This document shows, piece after piece, positions 1 to 7,731 of a stretch of DNA of 64,000 nt; position 1 is the first letter of the stretch; the number at the start of each line of letters is the position of its first letter. Under the pieces are notes generated by a model, which was not told the origin of the DNA, did not search any database, and worked only from the letters and a program-made list of their open reading frames with translations. The position numbers and the translations under genes were made by a program. The stretch comes from Clostridia bacterium (GTDB lineage Bacteria; Bacillota; Clostridia; Christensenellales; Aristaeellaceae): positions 1 through 64,000 of the forward strand of contig JAFWES010000015.1 in assembly GCA_017512805.1 (NCBI GenBank). Reading direction: 5' to 3'.

Positions 1-44
1 GCCGTCTTCTGCTTGCTCTTTTTGATTGACTCCGGAATGCTCAT
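1..44 (-). CDS. TetR-type repressor, N-terminal end only (partial)
   Basis: Only the first 14 codons lie in the window (MSIPESIKKSKQKT). AGGAGG lies 6 bases upstream of the ATG, and a consensus promoter with an overlapping palindrome lies further upstream. A basic N-terminus of this kind is common just before the helix-turn-helix of TetR-family repressors, and the 7-1-7 palindrome at the transcription start has the size of a TetR-family operator, so autoregulation is likely. The family call is an inference from start and operator only, because the DNA-binding domain lies beyond the left edge. Confidence 0.45.
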   Translation of the reverse strand, partial: MSIPESIKKSKQKT

Positions 45-61
45 CTGGCTCGCCTCCTATA

Positions 62-76
62 TACGTTACTAACGTA
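62..76. promoter_or_regulatory. operator palindrome TACGTTA-C-TAACGTA
   Basis: A perfect 7-1-7 inverted repeat lies between the -10 box of the minus-strand promoter and the ribosome-binding site of the left-edge gene. This is the usual place for an autorepressor site. A lone half-site (TACGTTA) recurs at 214-220. Confidence 0.6.
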
Positions 77-79
77 ATA

Positions 80-108
80 AGTATACACCAGAATGAGCGC
101 TAAATCAA
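80..108 (-). promoter_or_regulatory. sigma-A type promoter of the left-edge gene
   Basis: On the minus strand, TTGATT (103-108) and TATACT (80-85) are separated by 17 bases. The start point would fall inside the palindrome at 62-76. Confidence 0.65.
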
Positions 109-390
109 GTCCCGAGGTTGCTAAATCTTGAATAAATCCTTGTTTTTCGGGCTTCTCAGACTACATATTGAAGCCGACAAAATTTTAGAGCCCAAATTAA
201 GCCGTTTCATATATACGTTAAATTTGATGGTTCAGTGTTACAAAACTCGGTGACTTTGCGATAAACTGTGCCCCGCATATTATGATGAAGATATGGGGGG
301 CATTCTTTTCAGATCATTTTCCTTCGTCTGGAAACATAATCTGAATTAATTGTTCCCGATCCCAAAGATTTGTTCTGTTCTCCCCGGCCA
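109..390. other. intergenic stretch, AT-rich
   Basis: About 280 bases between the left-edge regulator and the hydrolase gene. Apart from the lone TACGTTA half-site at 214-220 I see no gene, tRNA or clear terminator. Confidence 0.4.
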
Positions 391-1068
391 TCATGCTTTC
401 AGGTCACTCAGTACATCCTCCGGATCAACAGGGACCCAGTGGCCCTCCACACAGATCTCTGGGCCGATCTTCATGATCGTATCCGCCAGTTTCCTGCAAA
501 GGTCTCTCTTTTTGATTCCGGTGAAGAAATCATCACCAGTACAGTCTCCGAGGAACAGCGTTTTATCTTCGTGCACATATACCAGCGTGGAATCATCCGT
601 ATGCGGAGCCTCTGTCTCCAGGATCTTAACCGTGCAGCCGCCGAGGTCAAGCCCGATTTCCCCGGTAAATACGATATCCGCAGGTCTGATGATAACTTCC
701 CGGTTTTCGCTGTATTCCCTCCGAATGCTTTCATGGAGAGCAAAGAATTCCCCTGGTCCGTTCTTTTCAATCTTATCCTTCCATTCCCCAAGATACCGGT
801 TTGTCTTCCTGTTTGCAAGGCTCAGGCCCTCAATGGCATGCATTCCGAAAGTATGATCCCAGTGCCAGTGAGTCAGGACTGTCAGGTTCGGAAGCGGCAG
901 GTTTTCTTTTTCCAGCAGCGCGTAAAACTCCTTTACATGTGCTGCCGAATGTCCCGCGTCGATCGCCAGGCTCCAGTAATCGCCTTTCACATAGCCAAGA
1001 TTCGGACGGTCCCGTTCCGATTCATAGGGCATATACCATATATGTTCAGTCAGTCGTTTCAGTTTCAT
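391..1068 (-). CDS. MBL-fold metallo-hydrolase
   Basis: A 225-residue cytoplasmic protein without signal peptide. The metal site of the metallo-beta-lactamase fold is clear: HWHWDH at residues 67-72 after the strand NLTVLT, an AIDAGH loop at 35-40, and a late EGHW near residue 208. The family includes glyoxalase-II-like thioesterases, lactonases and nucleases, and the substrate cannot be told. It starts three bases after the stop of the truncated YcaQ-type gene, with GGGAGG upstream of its ATG, so it is probably co-transcribed with that gene and the two acetyltransferases. Confidence 0.8.
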   Translation of the reverse strand: MKLKRLTEHIWYMPYESERDRPNLGYVKGDYWSLAIDAGHSAAHVKEFYALLEKENLPLPNLTVLTHWHWDHTFGMHAIEGLSLANRKTNRYLGEWKDKIEKNGPGEFFALHESIRREYSENREVIIRPADIVFTGEIGLDLGGCTVKILETEAPHTDDSTLVYVHEDKTLFLGDCTGDDFFTGIKKRDLCRKLADTIMKIGPEICVEGHWVPVDPEDVLSDLKA

Positions 1069-1071
1069 TTC

Positions 1072-1368
1072 TCAATATTCCCTCCCGCTTTTACCCGGCA
1101 CCGTTAATCGATACGTAAACAGATAGTCCACAAGTTTACGGTCTTCATACAGGAGTTCCCGCAGCATCGTTTTCTTAAAGCCTTTGACTCTGGACTGCAG
1201 TGTCAGTTCAGCATTTTTGCCGCAGACATCGACCGGATCAAACTGAATACATCCGGCCTGGCGCACGTATTCATAGGCCGCTGTCTTGCCAATAAAGCGA
1301 TATGAGCCGATCAATCCCTGCTTTACTAAAATAAACTGCGCGGCTTGTTGTTTTGAAATAGTCCGCAT
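1072..1368 (-). pseudogene. YcaQ/AlkX-type winged-helix DNA glycosylase, truncated after about 100 residues
   Basis: The translated segment (QAAQFILVKQGL, then IQFDPVDVCGKNAELTLQSRV, then LLYEDRKLVDYLFTY, separated by short linkers) matches the N-terminal part of the YcaQ (HTH_42) family, which opens interstrand crosslinks and is normally about 370-410 residues. Here the frame leaves the family after DYLFTY and stops after a short foreign tail (GKSGREY). I take ATG 1368 as the start; an earlier ATG at 1392 overlaps the upstream acetyltransferase and has no better ribosome site. It probably is a deletion remnant. Confidence 0.65.
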
Positions 1369-1369
1369 A

Positions 1370-2182
1370 TTATTTCTCTTTGCTTTCACCATCGGTTTCC
1401 TTTTCTGTTTTGTTCATTTCATCCACAACAGAAGCCGGCTTAACCGTCATTTCCACCCACGAAGGAATGAATCCGCTCTTCACCGCATTCCTGACAGACC
1501 GGATATTCGACCAGGCAGAACAGTAGAACGGAACCTTGTCCCTGAACAGAATCTCCTTTGCCAGCCTGACGGTTAAGGCCGATGCAATGCCCTGTCTTCT
1601 GTATTCAGGCAGCACATCCACACCGATCTGCCACATCCCGTCACAGTCAGCAGAGCAGCCGGCCATCCCCACCAGTTTTCCCTGATCGTACGCACCGACT
1701 CCCAATACATCCAGCTGTTTTCTGTCTTTACACAGGGCATTGCTCCATTCCGGCAGATAGAGCTCCGTAAAATTCTTCTGGTCCAGCAGTCTCGTTTCAT
1801 AAGCGCAGGAAAAATCCGGGATCCTGCTGACATCCGGCAGATAGTATTCCGCCATAAAACAGACTTTGTGTCCGCGTTCCATCAGTCTGTCATTCAGCCA
1901 GTGCATATTGGGTGTCTCAAAGCAATGATAGAATTCATACCGGCTGATATATTCCGACACAAGATCCGCAACCTCCCCGGTTGCCGCAGCTACCACATTG
2001 TTTCCGTAAGTTACCAGATTGCAGGTTATCGGTTCTTTCAGATACTTCCGGGCGTGCTTGCCAAGGCGAAAAGGAACCATCACCTGGTTCTCCCGCAGAA
2101 AATCCTCCGGCTGGCATCCCATATCCTCCGCAGACTGTTTCATAGCAATCCGAAGCATCTCCTGATTAGTCATGCGTATCAT
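1370..2182 (-). CDS. GNAT-family N-acetyltransferase (270 aa)
   Basis: Predicted cytoplasmic acyltransferase. The C-terminal half carries the acetyl-CoA binding motif (VLPEYRRQGIASALTVRLA, about residues 190-208) after the strand GMWQIGVD, and ends in a charged tail. The N-terminal half, about 110 residues, is unlike a standard GNAT and may bind the acceptor, which is unknown. It is followed at once by the truncated YcaQ-type gene and preceded, four bases away, by a second GNAT gene; the four genes read as one minus-strand transcript. Confidence 0.8.
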   Translation of the reverse strand: MIRMTNQEMLRIAMKQSAEDMGCQPEDFLRENQVMVPFRLGKHARKYLKEPITCNLVTYGNNVVAAATGEVADLVSEYISRYEFYHCFETPNMHWLNDRLMERGHKVCFMAEYYLPDVSRIPDFSCAYETRLLDQKNFTELYLPEWSNALCKDRKQLDVLGVGAYDQGKLVGMAGCSADCDGMWQIGVDVLPEYRRQGIASALTVRLAKEILFRDKVPFYCSAWSNIRSVRNAVKSGFIPSWVEMTVKPASVVDEMNKTEKETDGESKEK

Positions 2183-2186
2183 CCTC

Positions 2187-2648
2187 TCACTCCCCGGCCG
2201 GAATCATTTCATTCAGGCTTTTATTTCGGTAGTTCAGATTGGTTCGCAGAGAATATCCCTGCTTCTCCCAGAAAAGATTCGCGGGTTCATTGTCTTTGAA
2301 AACCAGTCCGAACACTTTCTGTATGCCTTCTTTCTTCAATGCTTCTTCCGCAAGAGAAACCAGGTGAGCCGCGATGCCCATCCGGCGGTAATCCGGATGA
2401 ACACACATGTGATGAATGATTGCCCTCCGACCGTCGTGACCGGTCAGTATAGCACCAATGATTCTGCTGCCCTGAACCGCGGCAAAACATGTGTTCGGAT
2501 TCCTCTCCAGATAGCGTTCAATCCCTTCCCGACTGTCATCCACCGGGTTCAGCGCTCTACGGCTCTGCTCCGTACTGTTCCACAACTTGAAAAGATCATC
2601 GTAATCATCTATGGTGACCTGTTTGATCATGTAATCTTTCTTTTCCAT
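2187..2648 (-). CDS. GNAT-family N-acetyltransferase (153 aa)
   Basis: A single-domain GNAT of normal length. The acetyl-CoA loop is VHPDYRRMGIAAHL (about residues 93-106), followed by EALKKEGIQKVFGLVFKDN and the conserved FWEKQGY segment. I chose ATG 2648, where AAAGGAG lies 8 bases upstream; a longer open frame reaching 2879 runs through a repeat-rich stretch and is not believed. Substrate unknown. Confidence 0.85.
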   Translation of the reverse strand: MEKKDYMIKQVTIDDYDDLFKLWNSTEQSRRALNPVDDSREGIERYLERNPNTCFAAVQGSRIIGAILTGHDGRRAIIHHMCVHPDYRRMGIAAHLVSLAEEALKKEGIQKVFGLVFKDNEPANLFWEKQGYSLRTNLNYRNKSLNEMIPAGE

Positions 2649-2724
2649 ACAGCATACTCCTTTGGATCTAATGGAAGATATTAAAAGAACGAACAGCAAA
2701 TAGCGGCAGCCAAAAGTAGTAGAA

Positions 2725-2754
2725 AAGTAGTAAAATGCTGATTTTTTACTACTT
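2725..2754. repeat. perfect inverted repeat AAGTAGTAAAA / TTTTACTACTT
   Basis: Eleven-base arms (2725-2735 and 2744-2754) with an 8-base loop. A partial third copy of the arm (AAAAGTAGTAGAAAAGTAG) precedes it. It could be a hairpin or an old element end. Confidence 0.6.
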
Positions 2755-2865
2755 GAGTTCGAGCTTCCGCTGTCATGAGCGTCAGCGAAATGAGAGCGGT
2801 TTAGCGAGAACCATGCAACAGCCGTCCGCGCTTCAGGGCGGGTAACGGCGATCACACGAAGCCCG

Positions 2866-2931
2866 CTCAAGGATACCATATCCAGACTGCACCGGCAACT
2901 AAAATTCCCGACTGAACTCGTCAGCCGGGAT
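2866..2931. repeat. 66-base dispersed repeat, copy A, with terminator-like hairpin
   Basis: Matches 25717-25782 without gaps at 60 of 66 positions. Read on the minus strand it contains CCCGGCTGA-loop-TCAGTTCGGG-like arms followed by a T-rich run (AATTTTAG). It lies 120 bases downstream of the minus-strand binding-protein gene and may terminate that transcript. Confidence 0.65.
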
Positions 2932-2984
2932 ATAATTCACTGTCCATTTTGTGGGATGACCATCAGAAAGGAGATGAAGGACCC

Positions 2985-3107
2985 ATGGCTGACACACAGT
3001 ATGCTATGCCAAATGGAAGTGCTTCACAAACAGTTCTTATCATCGACATTTGTCAGATCTGGCCGCCCTCCACCACCAGCGCATCGGCATCCGCGTTCTC
3101 GCCATAG
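2985..3107 (+). pseudogene. start of a lost gene, possibly a VWA-domain protein
   Basis: AAAGGAG lies upstream of an ATG at 2985. The first 24 codons (MADTQYAMPN..., then QTVLIIDIC) read like the first strand of a von Willebrand A domain (hydrophobic strand ending in IID), but the metal-binding DxSxS does not follow. Instead the frame runs antisense into the end of the binding-protein gene at 3053 and stops. It is best seen as a 5' fragment joined to unrelated DNA; the family guess is weak. Confidence 0.3.
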
Positions 3108-3877
3108 GTGTCCCGCAGAGTAGCTTCATAGGCCTGGTGGAAGAAATTTTCCTCACCCAGCTTCCGAATTTCCTCATTGATCCAGGTCAACAGCGTCTCG
3201 TTGCCTTTAGAAACCGCCGGATTAATGGTGTCCAGGTTTCCCAGGCTGTCAATTCCGACCGAGAATCCGGGGTTTTCAATCGCCCAGGCCAGCACTTCCG
3301 TATTGTCTGTGGAAAGGGCGTCGCCCCGGCCGTCCAGCAGGCCCAGATACGCATCCGTATAGGAATCATACCGAACCAGCTCCACCTCCGGTTCATTCTG
3401 TTCGAAGTAGGTTTCCGCCGTGGTTCCCTTGGAGACAATCAATTTCTTTCCCTTCAGCTGTTCCACATCCGTAATCAGCGCGCTGTCCGGGCTCACCACA
3501 CCCAGAGCCACCTTCATATACGGAAGCGCGAAATCGACCTGCTCCGCCCGTTCTGCCGTGTAGGTGAAATTGGCCAGAATGACGTCCACCTTAAAGCTCT
3601 GCAGAAACTCAATCCGGTTTGGCGCGTCCACCGCCACGATATCAAGCTTCACGCCCAGATCTTCCGCAAGCCTGCGTGCCAGATAGACATCATATCCCTG
3701 AAATTCTCCGTTTTCATCCACATATCCAAAGGGCTTTTTGTCGTGGAAAAGCCCGATCGTGATCTTCCCGCTGTTCTGAATCTCATCCAGCGTGCGGAAT
3801 CCGTCAGCCGCAGCCGTGCAGGCCAGCAGTATAACCAGTGCCAAAGTCAATGCGATTCCCTTTACCAGATGCTTCAT
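3053..3877 (-). CDS. amino-acid ABC transporter substrate-binding lipoprotein
   Basis: A 274-residue SBP_bac_3-type binding protein. The signal peptide ends in a lipobox (LLAC, Cys about residue 20). The mature part has the family segments ITIGLFHDKKPFGYVDENGEFQGYDVYLARRLAEDLG (split by ligand contacts) and NFTYTAERAEQVDFALPY. I chose ATG 3877 rather than 3907 because the signal peptide begins there and AGGAGG lies upstream. It sits 77 bases after metY on the same strand, and the permeases and ATPase lie on the other side of metY, so cystine, methionine or a related sulfur amino acid is the likely ligand (inference). Confidence 0.85.
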   Translation of the reverse strand: MKHLVKGIALTLALVILLACTAAADGFRTLDEIQNSGKITIGLFHDKKPFGYVDENGEFQGYDVYLARRLAEDLGVKLDIVAVDAPNRIEFLQSFKVDVILANFTYTAERAEQVDFALPYMKVALGVVSPDSALITDVEQLKGKKLIVSKGTTAETYFEQNEPEVELVRYDSYTDAYLGLLDGRGDALSTDNTEVLAWAIENPGFSVGIDSLGNLDTINPAVSKGNETLLTWINEEIRKLGEENFFHQAYEATLRDTYGENADADALVVEGGQI

Positions 3878-3954
3878 TTTCTCATTTCCTCCTTTTCGTT
3901 CATCCATTTGGTTTTATTTTTTCTCTCCATTTGGACTTTCCATTGCGCCTGTTT

Positions 3955-5241
3955 TCAGGCCTGAACCGCGGCAAAGCCCTTCTCCAGATCCGCGAGAATA
4001 TCGTCGATGTGTTCCGTTCCGATGGAAAGCCGGATTGTATTCGGGTGAATTCCCTGATCCAGCAGCTCCGTCTCTGAAAGCTGAGAATGGGTGGTGGATG
4101 CGGGGTGAATCACCAGACTTTTCACATCCGCCACATTGGCCAGCAGCGAGAAGATTTCGAGATGGTCGATAAAGCGCCAGGCTTCCTCCCGGCCGCCCCG
4201 GATATCGAAGGTGAAAATGGATCCTCCTCCGTTTGGGAAGTATTTTTCATACAGTGCATGATTGGGGTGCTCCGGCAGAGAGGGATGGTTGATCCGTTCC
4301 ACCAGCGGGTGATTCCGCAGGTATTCGATGACCTTCTTTGTGTTTTCCACATGACGGTCCAGCCGCAGGGACAGCGTTTCCACGCCCTGCAGCAGCAGGA
4401 ACGCGTTAAAGGGGGATATGGTCGCCCCCGTATCCCGCAGCAGAATCGCCCGGATATAAGTGACGAACGCAGCCGGTCCCACCGCGTCGTAGAAGGATAC
4501 GCCGTGATAGCTGGGGTTCGGAGCGGCAATATTCGGATACTTTCCGCTTTCCTTCCAGTTGAATGTTCCGGATTCCACGATAATCCCGCCCAAAGTGGTG
4601 CCATGGCCGCCGATAAACTTGGTCGCGGAATGGACCACAATATCCGCCCCGTGCTCGATCGGGCGGAAGAGATACGGCGTCCCGAAGGTGTTGTCCACGA
4701 CAACCGGCAGCCCGTGACGGTGGGCAATTTCCACGATGCTGTCCACATCCGGAATATCACTGTTCGGGTTTCCCAGCGTTTCCAGGTAGATCGCACGGGT
4801 ATTCTCCCGGATCGCGTTCTCCACTTCCTCAAGCCGGTGCGCATCCACGAATGTGGTTTCGATGCCATATTGCGGAAGCGTGTGCGCCAACAGATTGTAG
4901 CTGCCGCCGTAGATGGTTTTCTGGGCCACAATGTGCCCGCCCCCCGCGGCCAGCGCTTCGATCGTATAGGTAATCGCCGCGGCGCCGGAAGCCAGAGCCA
5001 GGGCGGCGCTTCCGCCCTCCAGCGCTGCAATGCGCTTTTCCAGCACCTCCTGCGTTGAATTGGTCAGCCTCCCATAAATATTTCCGGCGTCCGCCAGTCC
5101 GAACCGGTCCGCCGCGTGCTGGCTGCTATGGAATACATAGGAAGTCGTCTGATAAATCGGGACCGCCCGGGCATCCGTTGCCGGATCCGCCTGCTCCTGT
5201 CCGACATGCAGCTGCAGCGTTTCAAAACGATAATTGCTCAT
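3955..5241 (-). CDS. metY: O-acetylhomoserine sulfhydrylase (O-acetylhomoserine aminocarboxypropyltransferase)
   Basis: PLP enzyme of the Cys/Met metabolism family that makes homocysteine from O-acetylhomoserine and sulfide. The 428-residue length is typical of MetY and longer than MetB/MetC (about 380). Visible features are the start FETLQLHVGQ, TTSYVF (32-37), YGRLTNST, the cofactor loop SGAAAI (85-90), DNTFGTPY (183-190), and HSATKFIGGHGTT with the Schiff-base Lys at 208. GAAAGGAG precedes the ATG. It is headed by its own promoter and a candidate leader-peptide attenuator (5309-5555) and followed by the amino-acid binding lipoprotein. Confidence 0.92.
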   Translation of the reverse strand: MSNYRFETLQLHVGQEQADPATDARAVPIYQTTSYVFHSSQHAADRFGLADAGNIYGRLTNSTQEVLEKRIAALEGGSAALALASGAAAITYTIEALAAGGGHIVAQKTIYGGSYNLLAHTLPQYGIETTFVDAHRLEEVENAIRENTRAIYLETLGNPNSDIPDVDSIVEIAHRHGLPVVVDNTFGTPYLFRPIEHGADIVVHSATKFIGGHGTTLGGIIVESGTFNWKESGKYPNIAAPNPSYHGVSFYDAVGPAAFVTYIRAILLRDTGATISPFNAFLLLQGVETLSLRLDRHVENTKKVIEYLRNHPLVERINHPSLPEHPNHALYEKYFPNGGGSIFTFDIRGGREEAWRFIDHLEIFSLLANVADVKSLVIHPASTTHSQLSETELLDQGIHPNTIRLSIGTEHIDDILADLEKGFAAVQA

Positions 5242-5308
5242 GGTTTTCTCCTTTCAATTTCAGCCCTTTATTTGGCGATGTTCTTTCTCCTGGAGTTCCG
5301 GGCAAAGC

Positions 5309-5339
5309 AAAAACCCGGAAGATACAATTCTCTCCCGGG
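5309..5339 (-). terminator. attenuator terminator between leader peptide and metY
   Basis: Transcribed leftward, the RNA forms CCCGGGAGA (5331-5339) paired with TCTTCCGGG (5314-5322), nine pairs with one G-U, an 8-base loop, then TTTTT (5309-5313). It lies between the leader frame and metY. Its 5' arm, GCCCGGGAGA (5331-5340), is also perfectly complementary over 10 bases to 5431-5440 inside the leader frame, giving a mutually exclusive antiterminator. Confidence 0.7.
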
Positions 5340-5366
5340 CAAAATGGCTTGCAAATCAACGCTGCA

Positions 5367-5495
5367 TCAGCGTGTACATCGCATGGGTTCGAGGCGCACA
5401 AAAGCATCCTGAACTCCGGCCATCCGGCACGCCCGGGAGATCAGCATTCGACAACACATCTCGCGCCACTGCTTTCCGATTCCGAAACGGTTCAT
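5367..5495 (-). CDS. candidate Cys/Met leader peptide of metY (42 aa)
   Basis: A 42-codon frame with a good ribosome site (AAAGGAGG, 7-8 bases before ATG) starts about 25 bases after the predicted transcription start. It carries Cys at 14, 15, 23 and 40 and Met at 1, 13, 17, 25 and 38; the run Glu-Met-Cys-Cys-Arg-Met lies just upstream of the RNA arm at 5431-5440 that can pair with the terminator arm. The following gene makes homocysteine. The arrangement is that of a translation-sensed attenuator leader. The peptide itself probably has no other role. It is a prediction from layout only. Confidence 0.6.
   Translation of the reverse strand: MNRFGIGKQWREMCCRMLISRACRMAGVQDAFVRLEPMRCTR
5431..5440 (-). 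promoter_or_regulatory. antiterminator arm within the leader frame
   Basis: Ten bases perfectly complementary to 5331-5340, the 5' arm of the attenuator terminator. It begins about 12 bases downstream of the tandem Cys codons, so ribosome position would decide whether it is free to pair. A second short complementarity (GGAGTTC at about 5411-5418 with 5292-5298) may add to the fold. Confidence 0.6.
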
Positions 5496-5526
5496 GCCTG
5501 CGCCTCCTTTCACTAAGCTTGCATGG

Positions 5527-5555
5527 AGTATACAGTAAGTTGCCTACTATGTCAA
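5527..5555 (-). promoter_or_regulatory. consensus promoter of the metY leader
   Basis: On the minus strand, TTGACA (5550-5555), 17 bases, TATACT (5527-5532). This near-perfect sigma-A promoter would start transcription about 25 bases before the leader peptide ATG. Confidence 0.8.
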
Positions 5556-5598
5556 TAGGTTTTGCGTTTTTTTCTCTTTTTTTCTGTTTTCTCCTCCC

Positions 5599-6366
5599 TT
5601 ATCCCTTCCGCTTGACTGTCTTTCTGGCGGAAGCATATGTAAAGCTTTGTAAAAACTGCCGGGCCCGTTCCGTCCGGGGCTCCCTGAAAAAGGTTTCAGG
5701 CTCTCCTTCCTCCACAATCGTCCCCTGCTCGAGAAAGAGAACACGATCCGCCACCGCTTCCGCAAACCGCATTTCATGGGTCACGATCGCCATCGTGATC
5801 CCCTGCTCTGCCAGATCGATCACCACGTTCAGCACCTCAGAAACCATTTCCGGATCCAGCGCTGCCGTAATTTCATCCAGCAACAGCACATCCGGATGCA
5901 TCAGCATTGCTCTTACCAACGCCACCCGCTGCTTCTGTCCCCCGGAAAGCGTCCGTGGAAGCGCCTCTGCCTTATCGTATAGCCCGACCCGCTTCAGCAT
6001 CTCCATTGCTTCCTCCCGAACCTGCTCCGCGGGTCTTTTCAGCGCCTTGGTGGGCCCAAGAAGCAGATTATCCATCACCTTCATATGCGGAAACAGATCA
6101 TAGCTTTGAAAAACCATACCGATTTTCTGGCGGATCAGATGCTGATCCTTCTTCTTTTCCGAAATAACCTGATCCCGAAGAAGGATTTTTCCACTGTCGA
6201 TCGTCTCCAGTCCGTTGATGCATCGAAGCAGTGTGCTCTTTCCGCAGCCGCTGGGACCAATAATAACCACTACCTCGCCTTCATATATTTCCAGGCTGAC
6301 GCCCTTCAGAACTTCCGTTCCATCAAAGCTTTTTCGGATGTCCTCTACCCGCAGCATTGCTTCCAT
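5599..6366 (-). CDS. polar amino-acid ABC transporter ATPase (GlnQ/TcyC type)
   Basis: A 255-residue ATPase. Walker A is GPSGCGKST (37-45), the signature LSGGQKQR is near 140, Walker B with switch Glu is [12 protein letters not shown], and the H-loop is IVTHE. The signature is unsplit and the length is normal. The gene starts 4 bases after the permease at 6371-7042 and is the last of the three-gene permease-permease-ATPase unit; the binding protein is probably the one at 3053-3877. The Walker B Glu-Ile-Thr in place of Glu-Pro-Thr is a small departure. Confidence 0.9.
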   Translation of the reverse strand: MEAMLRVEDIRKSFDGTEVLKGVSLEIYEGEVVVIIGPSGCGKSTLLRCINGLETIDSGKILLRDQVISEKKKDQHLIRQKIGMVFQSYDLFPHMKVMDNLLLGPTKALKRPAEQVREEAMEMLKRVGLYDKAEALPRTLSGGQKQRVALVRAMLMHPDVLLLDEITAALDPEMVSEVLNVVIDLAEQGITMAIVTHEMRFAEAVADRVLFLEQGTIVEEGEPETFFREPRTERARQFLQSFTYASARKTVKRKG

Positions 6367-6370
6367 CGCG

Positions 6371-7042
6371 TCATTCGCTCCTTTTCTCCATCCATGCGGC
6401 CAGCAAGGAGATCGGCCAGCAGATCATGAAATACAGCAGAAGAACCGTTGCGTAAATCCAGAAGGCCACAGACGGTTCCCGATAATGCTGCCCGATAATC
6501 TGCTGTCCGACTTTCAGTACCTCTGTCACATTAATCATCTTCACAAGCGCCGTGGTCTTGATCATTCTGGTGGCCAGATTGATCACCTGCGGCAAAAGCC
6601 TGCGGACGGTCTGCGGCAGGAGCACGTATCTGTTGATCTGTCTCTTCGTCAGCCCCAGCGCGGCAGCGCTTTCCCTTTGATGGGTCGGAATGGAGGTCAG
6701 TGCGCCGCGAAACAGATCCCCCATCTCCGCGATTCCCCAGAAGGAAAAAACCAGCACCGCGCTGAGCTCGCCTTCCAGATTCCATCCGAAAAGCCGTGAA
6801 AAACCAAAGTAAGCCAGATACAGAAGAACCAGCTGGGGCATGAAGCGGACAATCTCCAGCCAGGCCCTGCAAAATCCCCGGACAAACCGGTTTTTACGGG
6901 TCATCAGCAGGCCGAAGAGCAGTCCCAATGCTAAAGAAATGCCAATGGTGATCAGTGCAATTCGCAGCGTCACCCAAAGGCCAAGAAGCAGGCGCTGAAA
7001 ATTGATCCCCTTAAACAGAACGCTGATCCCCGAATCCTGCAT
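6371..7042 (-). CDS. polar amino-acid ABC transporter permease (HisM/TcyB type), second subunit
   Basis: 223 residues with about five hydrophobic segments. The conserved cytoplasmic EAA-type loop is present as [21 protein letters not shown]. It follows the related permease gene with a 32-base overlap; AGGAGG lies 7 bases before its ATG, inside the upstream gene. The two permeases probably form a heterodimer with the ATPase downstream. The substrate is inferred from the metY neighbourhood. Confidence 0.88.
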   Translation of the reverse strand: MQDSGISVLFKGINFQRLLLGLWVTLRIALITIGISLALGLLFGLLMTRKNRFVRGFCRAWLEIVRFMPQLVLLYLAYFGFSRLFGWNLEGELSAVLVFSFWGIAEMGDLFRGALTSIPTHQRESAAALGLTKRQINRYVLLPQTVRRLLPQVINLATRMIKTTALVKMINVTEVLKVGQQIIGQHYREPSVAFWIYATVLLLYFMICWPISLLAAWMEKRSE

Positions 7043-7682
7043 ATTTCAGCCTCCTTTCCGTAAAGGTTGCCGCCAGGGAAACCGGAAGCAGCAGCGCAAC
7101 ATACGCAACCACCAGAAGGAAAAGAACCTCGATGGTTCTCCCACCGCTGGTGCGCAGCGTATCTGCCACGTTCATCAGATCCATCAGCGCCAGCACTGAA
7201 AAGACACTCGTCTCCTTCAGAAGAAAGATAATGTTCGCAAACAGCGCCGGGCTCGCCGTAGCCATCGCCTGGGGAAGCAATACATATCGAACATTCTGCC
7301 CCCAGGTCAGGCCCAGGCACTCACCCGCCTCCCGCTGGAAGCGGTCCACAGATTCAAGCCCGCTGCGGAAGGCTTCCGCCATGTAAGCTCCGCCCAGAAA
7401 GGTAAGTCCAATCACTGCGCATGCTTCCGCGCTCAGCCGAATGCCCGCCCGGGGCAGGCCCGCATACAAAAAAAACAGCTGAATCAGCAGCGGTGTGTTT
7501 CGTGCCACTTCAATATAGACATGCACCAGGCTCTTCAGCAGGGGAACCCGAAAAAAACGAACCAGGCAGCACACCAGTCCCAGCACCAGCGAGCATCCGA
7601 TCCCATACAGCCCGAAGCGCAGCGTCACCCAGGCCCCGGCCAGAAAATCCTGAACATGCGCCAGGACAAAGCTCCAGTCCAT
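7011..7682 (-). CDS. polar amino-acid ABC transporter permease, first subunit
   Basis: 223 residues from ATG 7682, which has GGAG 7 bases upstream; an in-frame extension to 7733 would run into the promoter. The membrane segments and a permease loop REAGECLGLTWGQNVRYVLLPQ (split around the Gly) are those of the HisQ/HisM family. It is the first gene of the unit and lies directly downstream of a promoter with an overlapping palindrome. Confidence 0.87.
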   Translation of the reverse strand: MDWSFVLAHVQDFLAGAWVTLRFGLYGIGCSLVLGLVCCLVRFFRVPLLKSLVHVYIEVARNTPLLIQLFFLYAGLPRAGIRLSAEACAVIGLTFLGGAYMAEAFRSGLESVDRFQREAGECLGLTWGQNVRYVLLPQAMATASPALFANIIFLLKETSVFSVLALMDLMNVADTLRTSGGRTIEVLFLLVVAYVALLLPVSLAATFTERRLKYAGFGDQRSV

Positions 7683-7710
7683 GCCCTCACTCCTTTCTGG
7701 TATAACCCAT

Positions 7711-7726
7711 TTAACCTGTAGGTTAA
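7711..7726. promoter_or_regulatory. operator palindrome TTAACCT-GT-AGGTTAA
   Basis: A perfect 7-2-7 inverted repeat just downstream of the -10 box and upstream of the ribosome site of the permease operon. Its place suggests repressor binding. Which regulator is unknown; sulfur genes of Firmicutes are often under Rrf2-type regulators such as CymR, but the match is not close enough to assign. Confidence 0.6.
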
Positions 7727-7731
7727 TTCCC

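Larger units (their letters stand above)
2649..2984. other. repeat-rich intergenic stretch
   Basis: No intact gene. It contains a perfect 11-base inverted repeat (2725-2754), a GC-rich stretch, and one copy of a 66-base repeat (2866-2931) found again at 25717. This mosaic looks like the scar of a lost mobile element, but no transposase or integrase remains. Confidence 0.4.

Noticed and set aside
2649..2879. N-terminal extension of the GNAT gene
   Set aside because: It runs through inverted and dispersed repeats, and the ATG at 2648 has the proper ribosome site and family start.
5242..5540. SAM-type riboswitch before metY
   Set aside because: I looked for the conserved SAM-I core and its kink-turn in the leader and did not find them; a leader peptide with alternative arms explains the sequence better.
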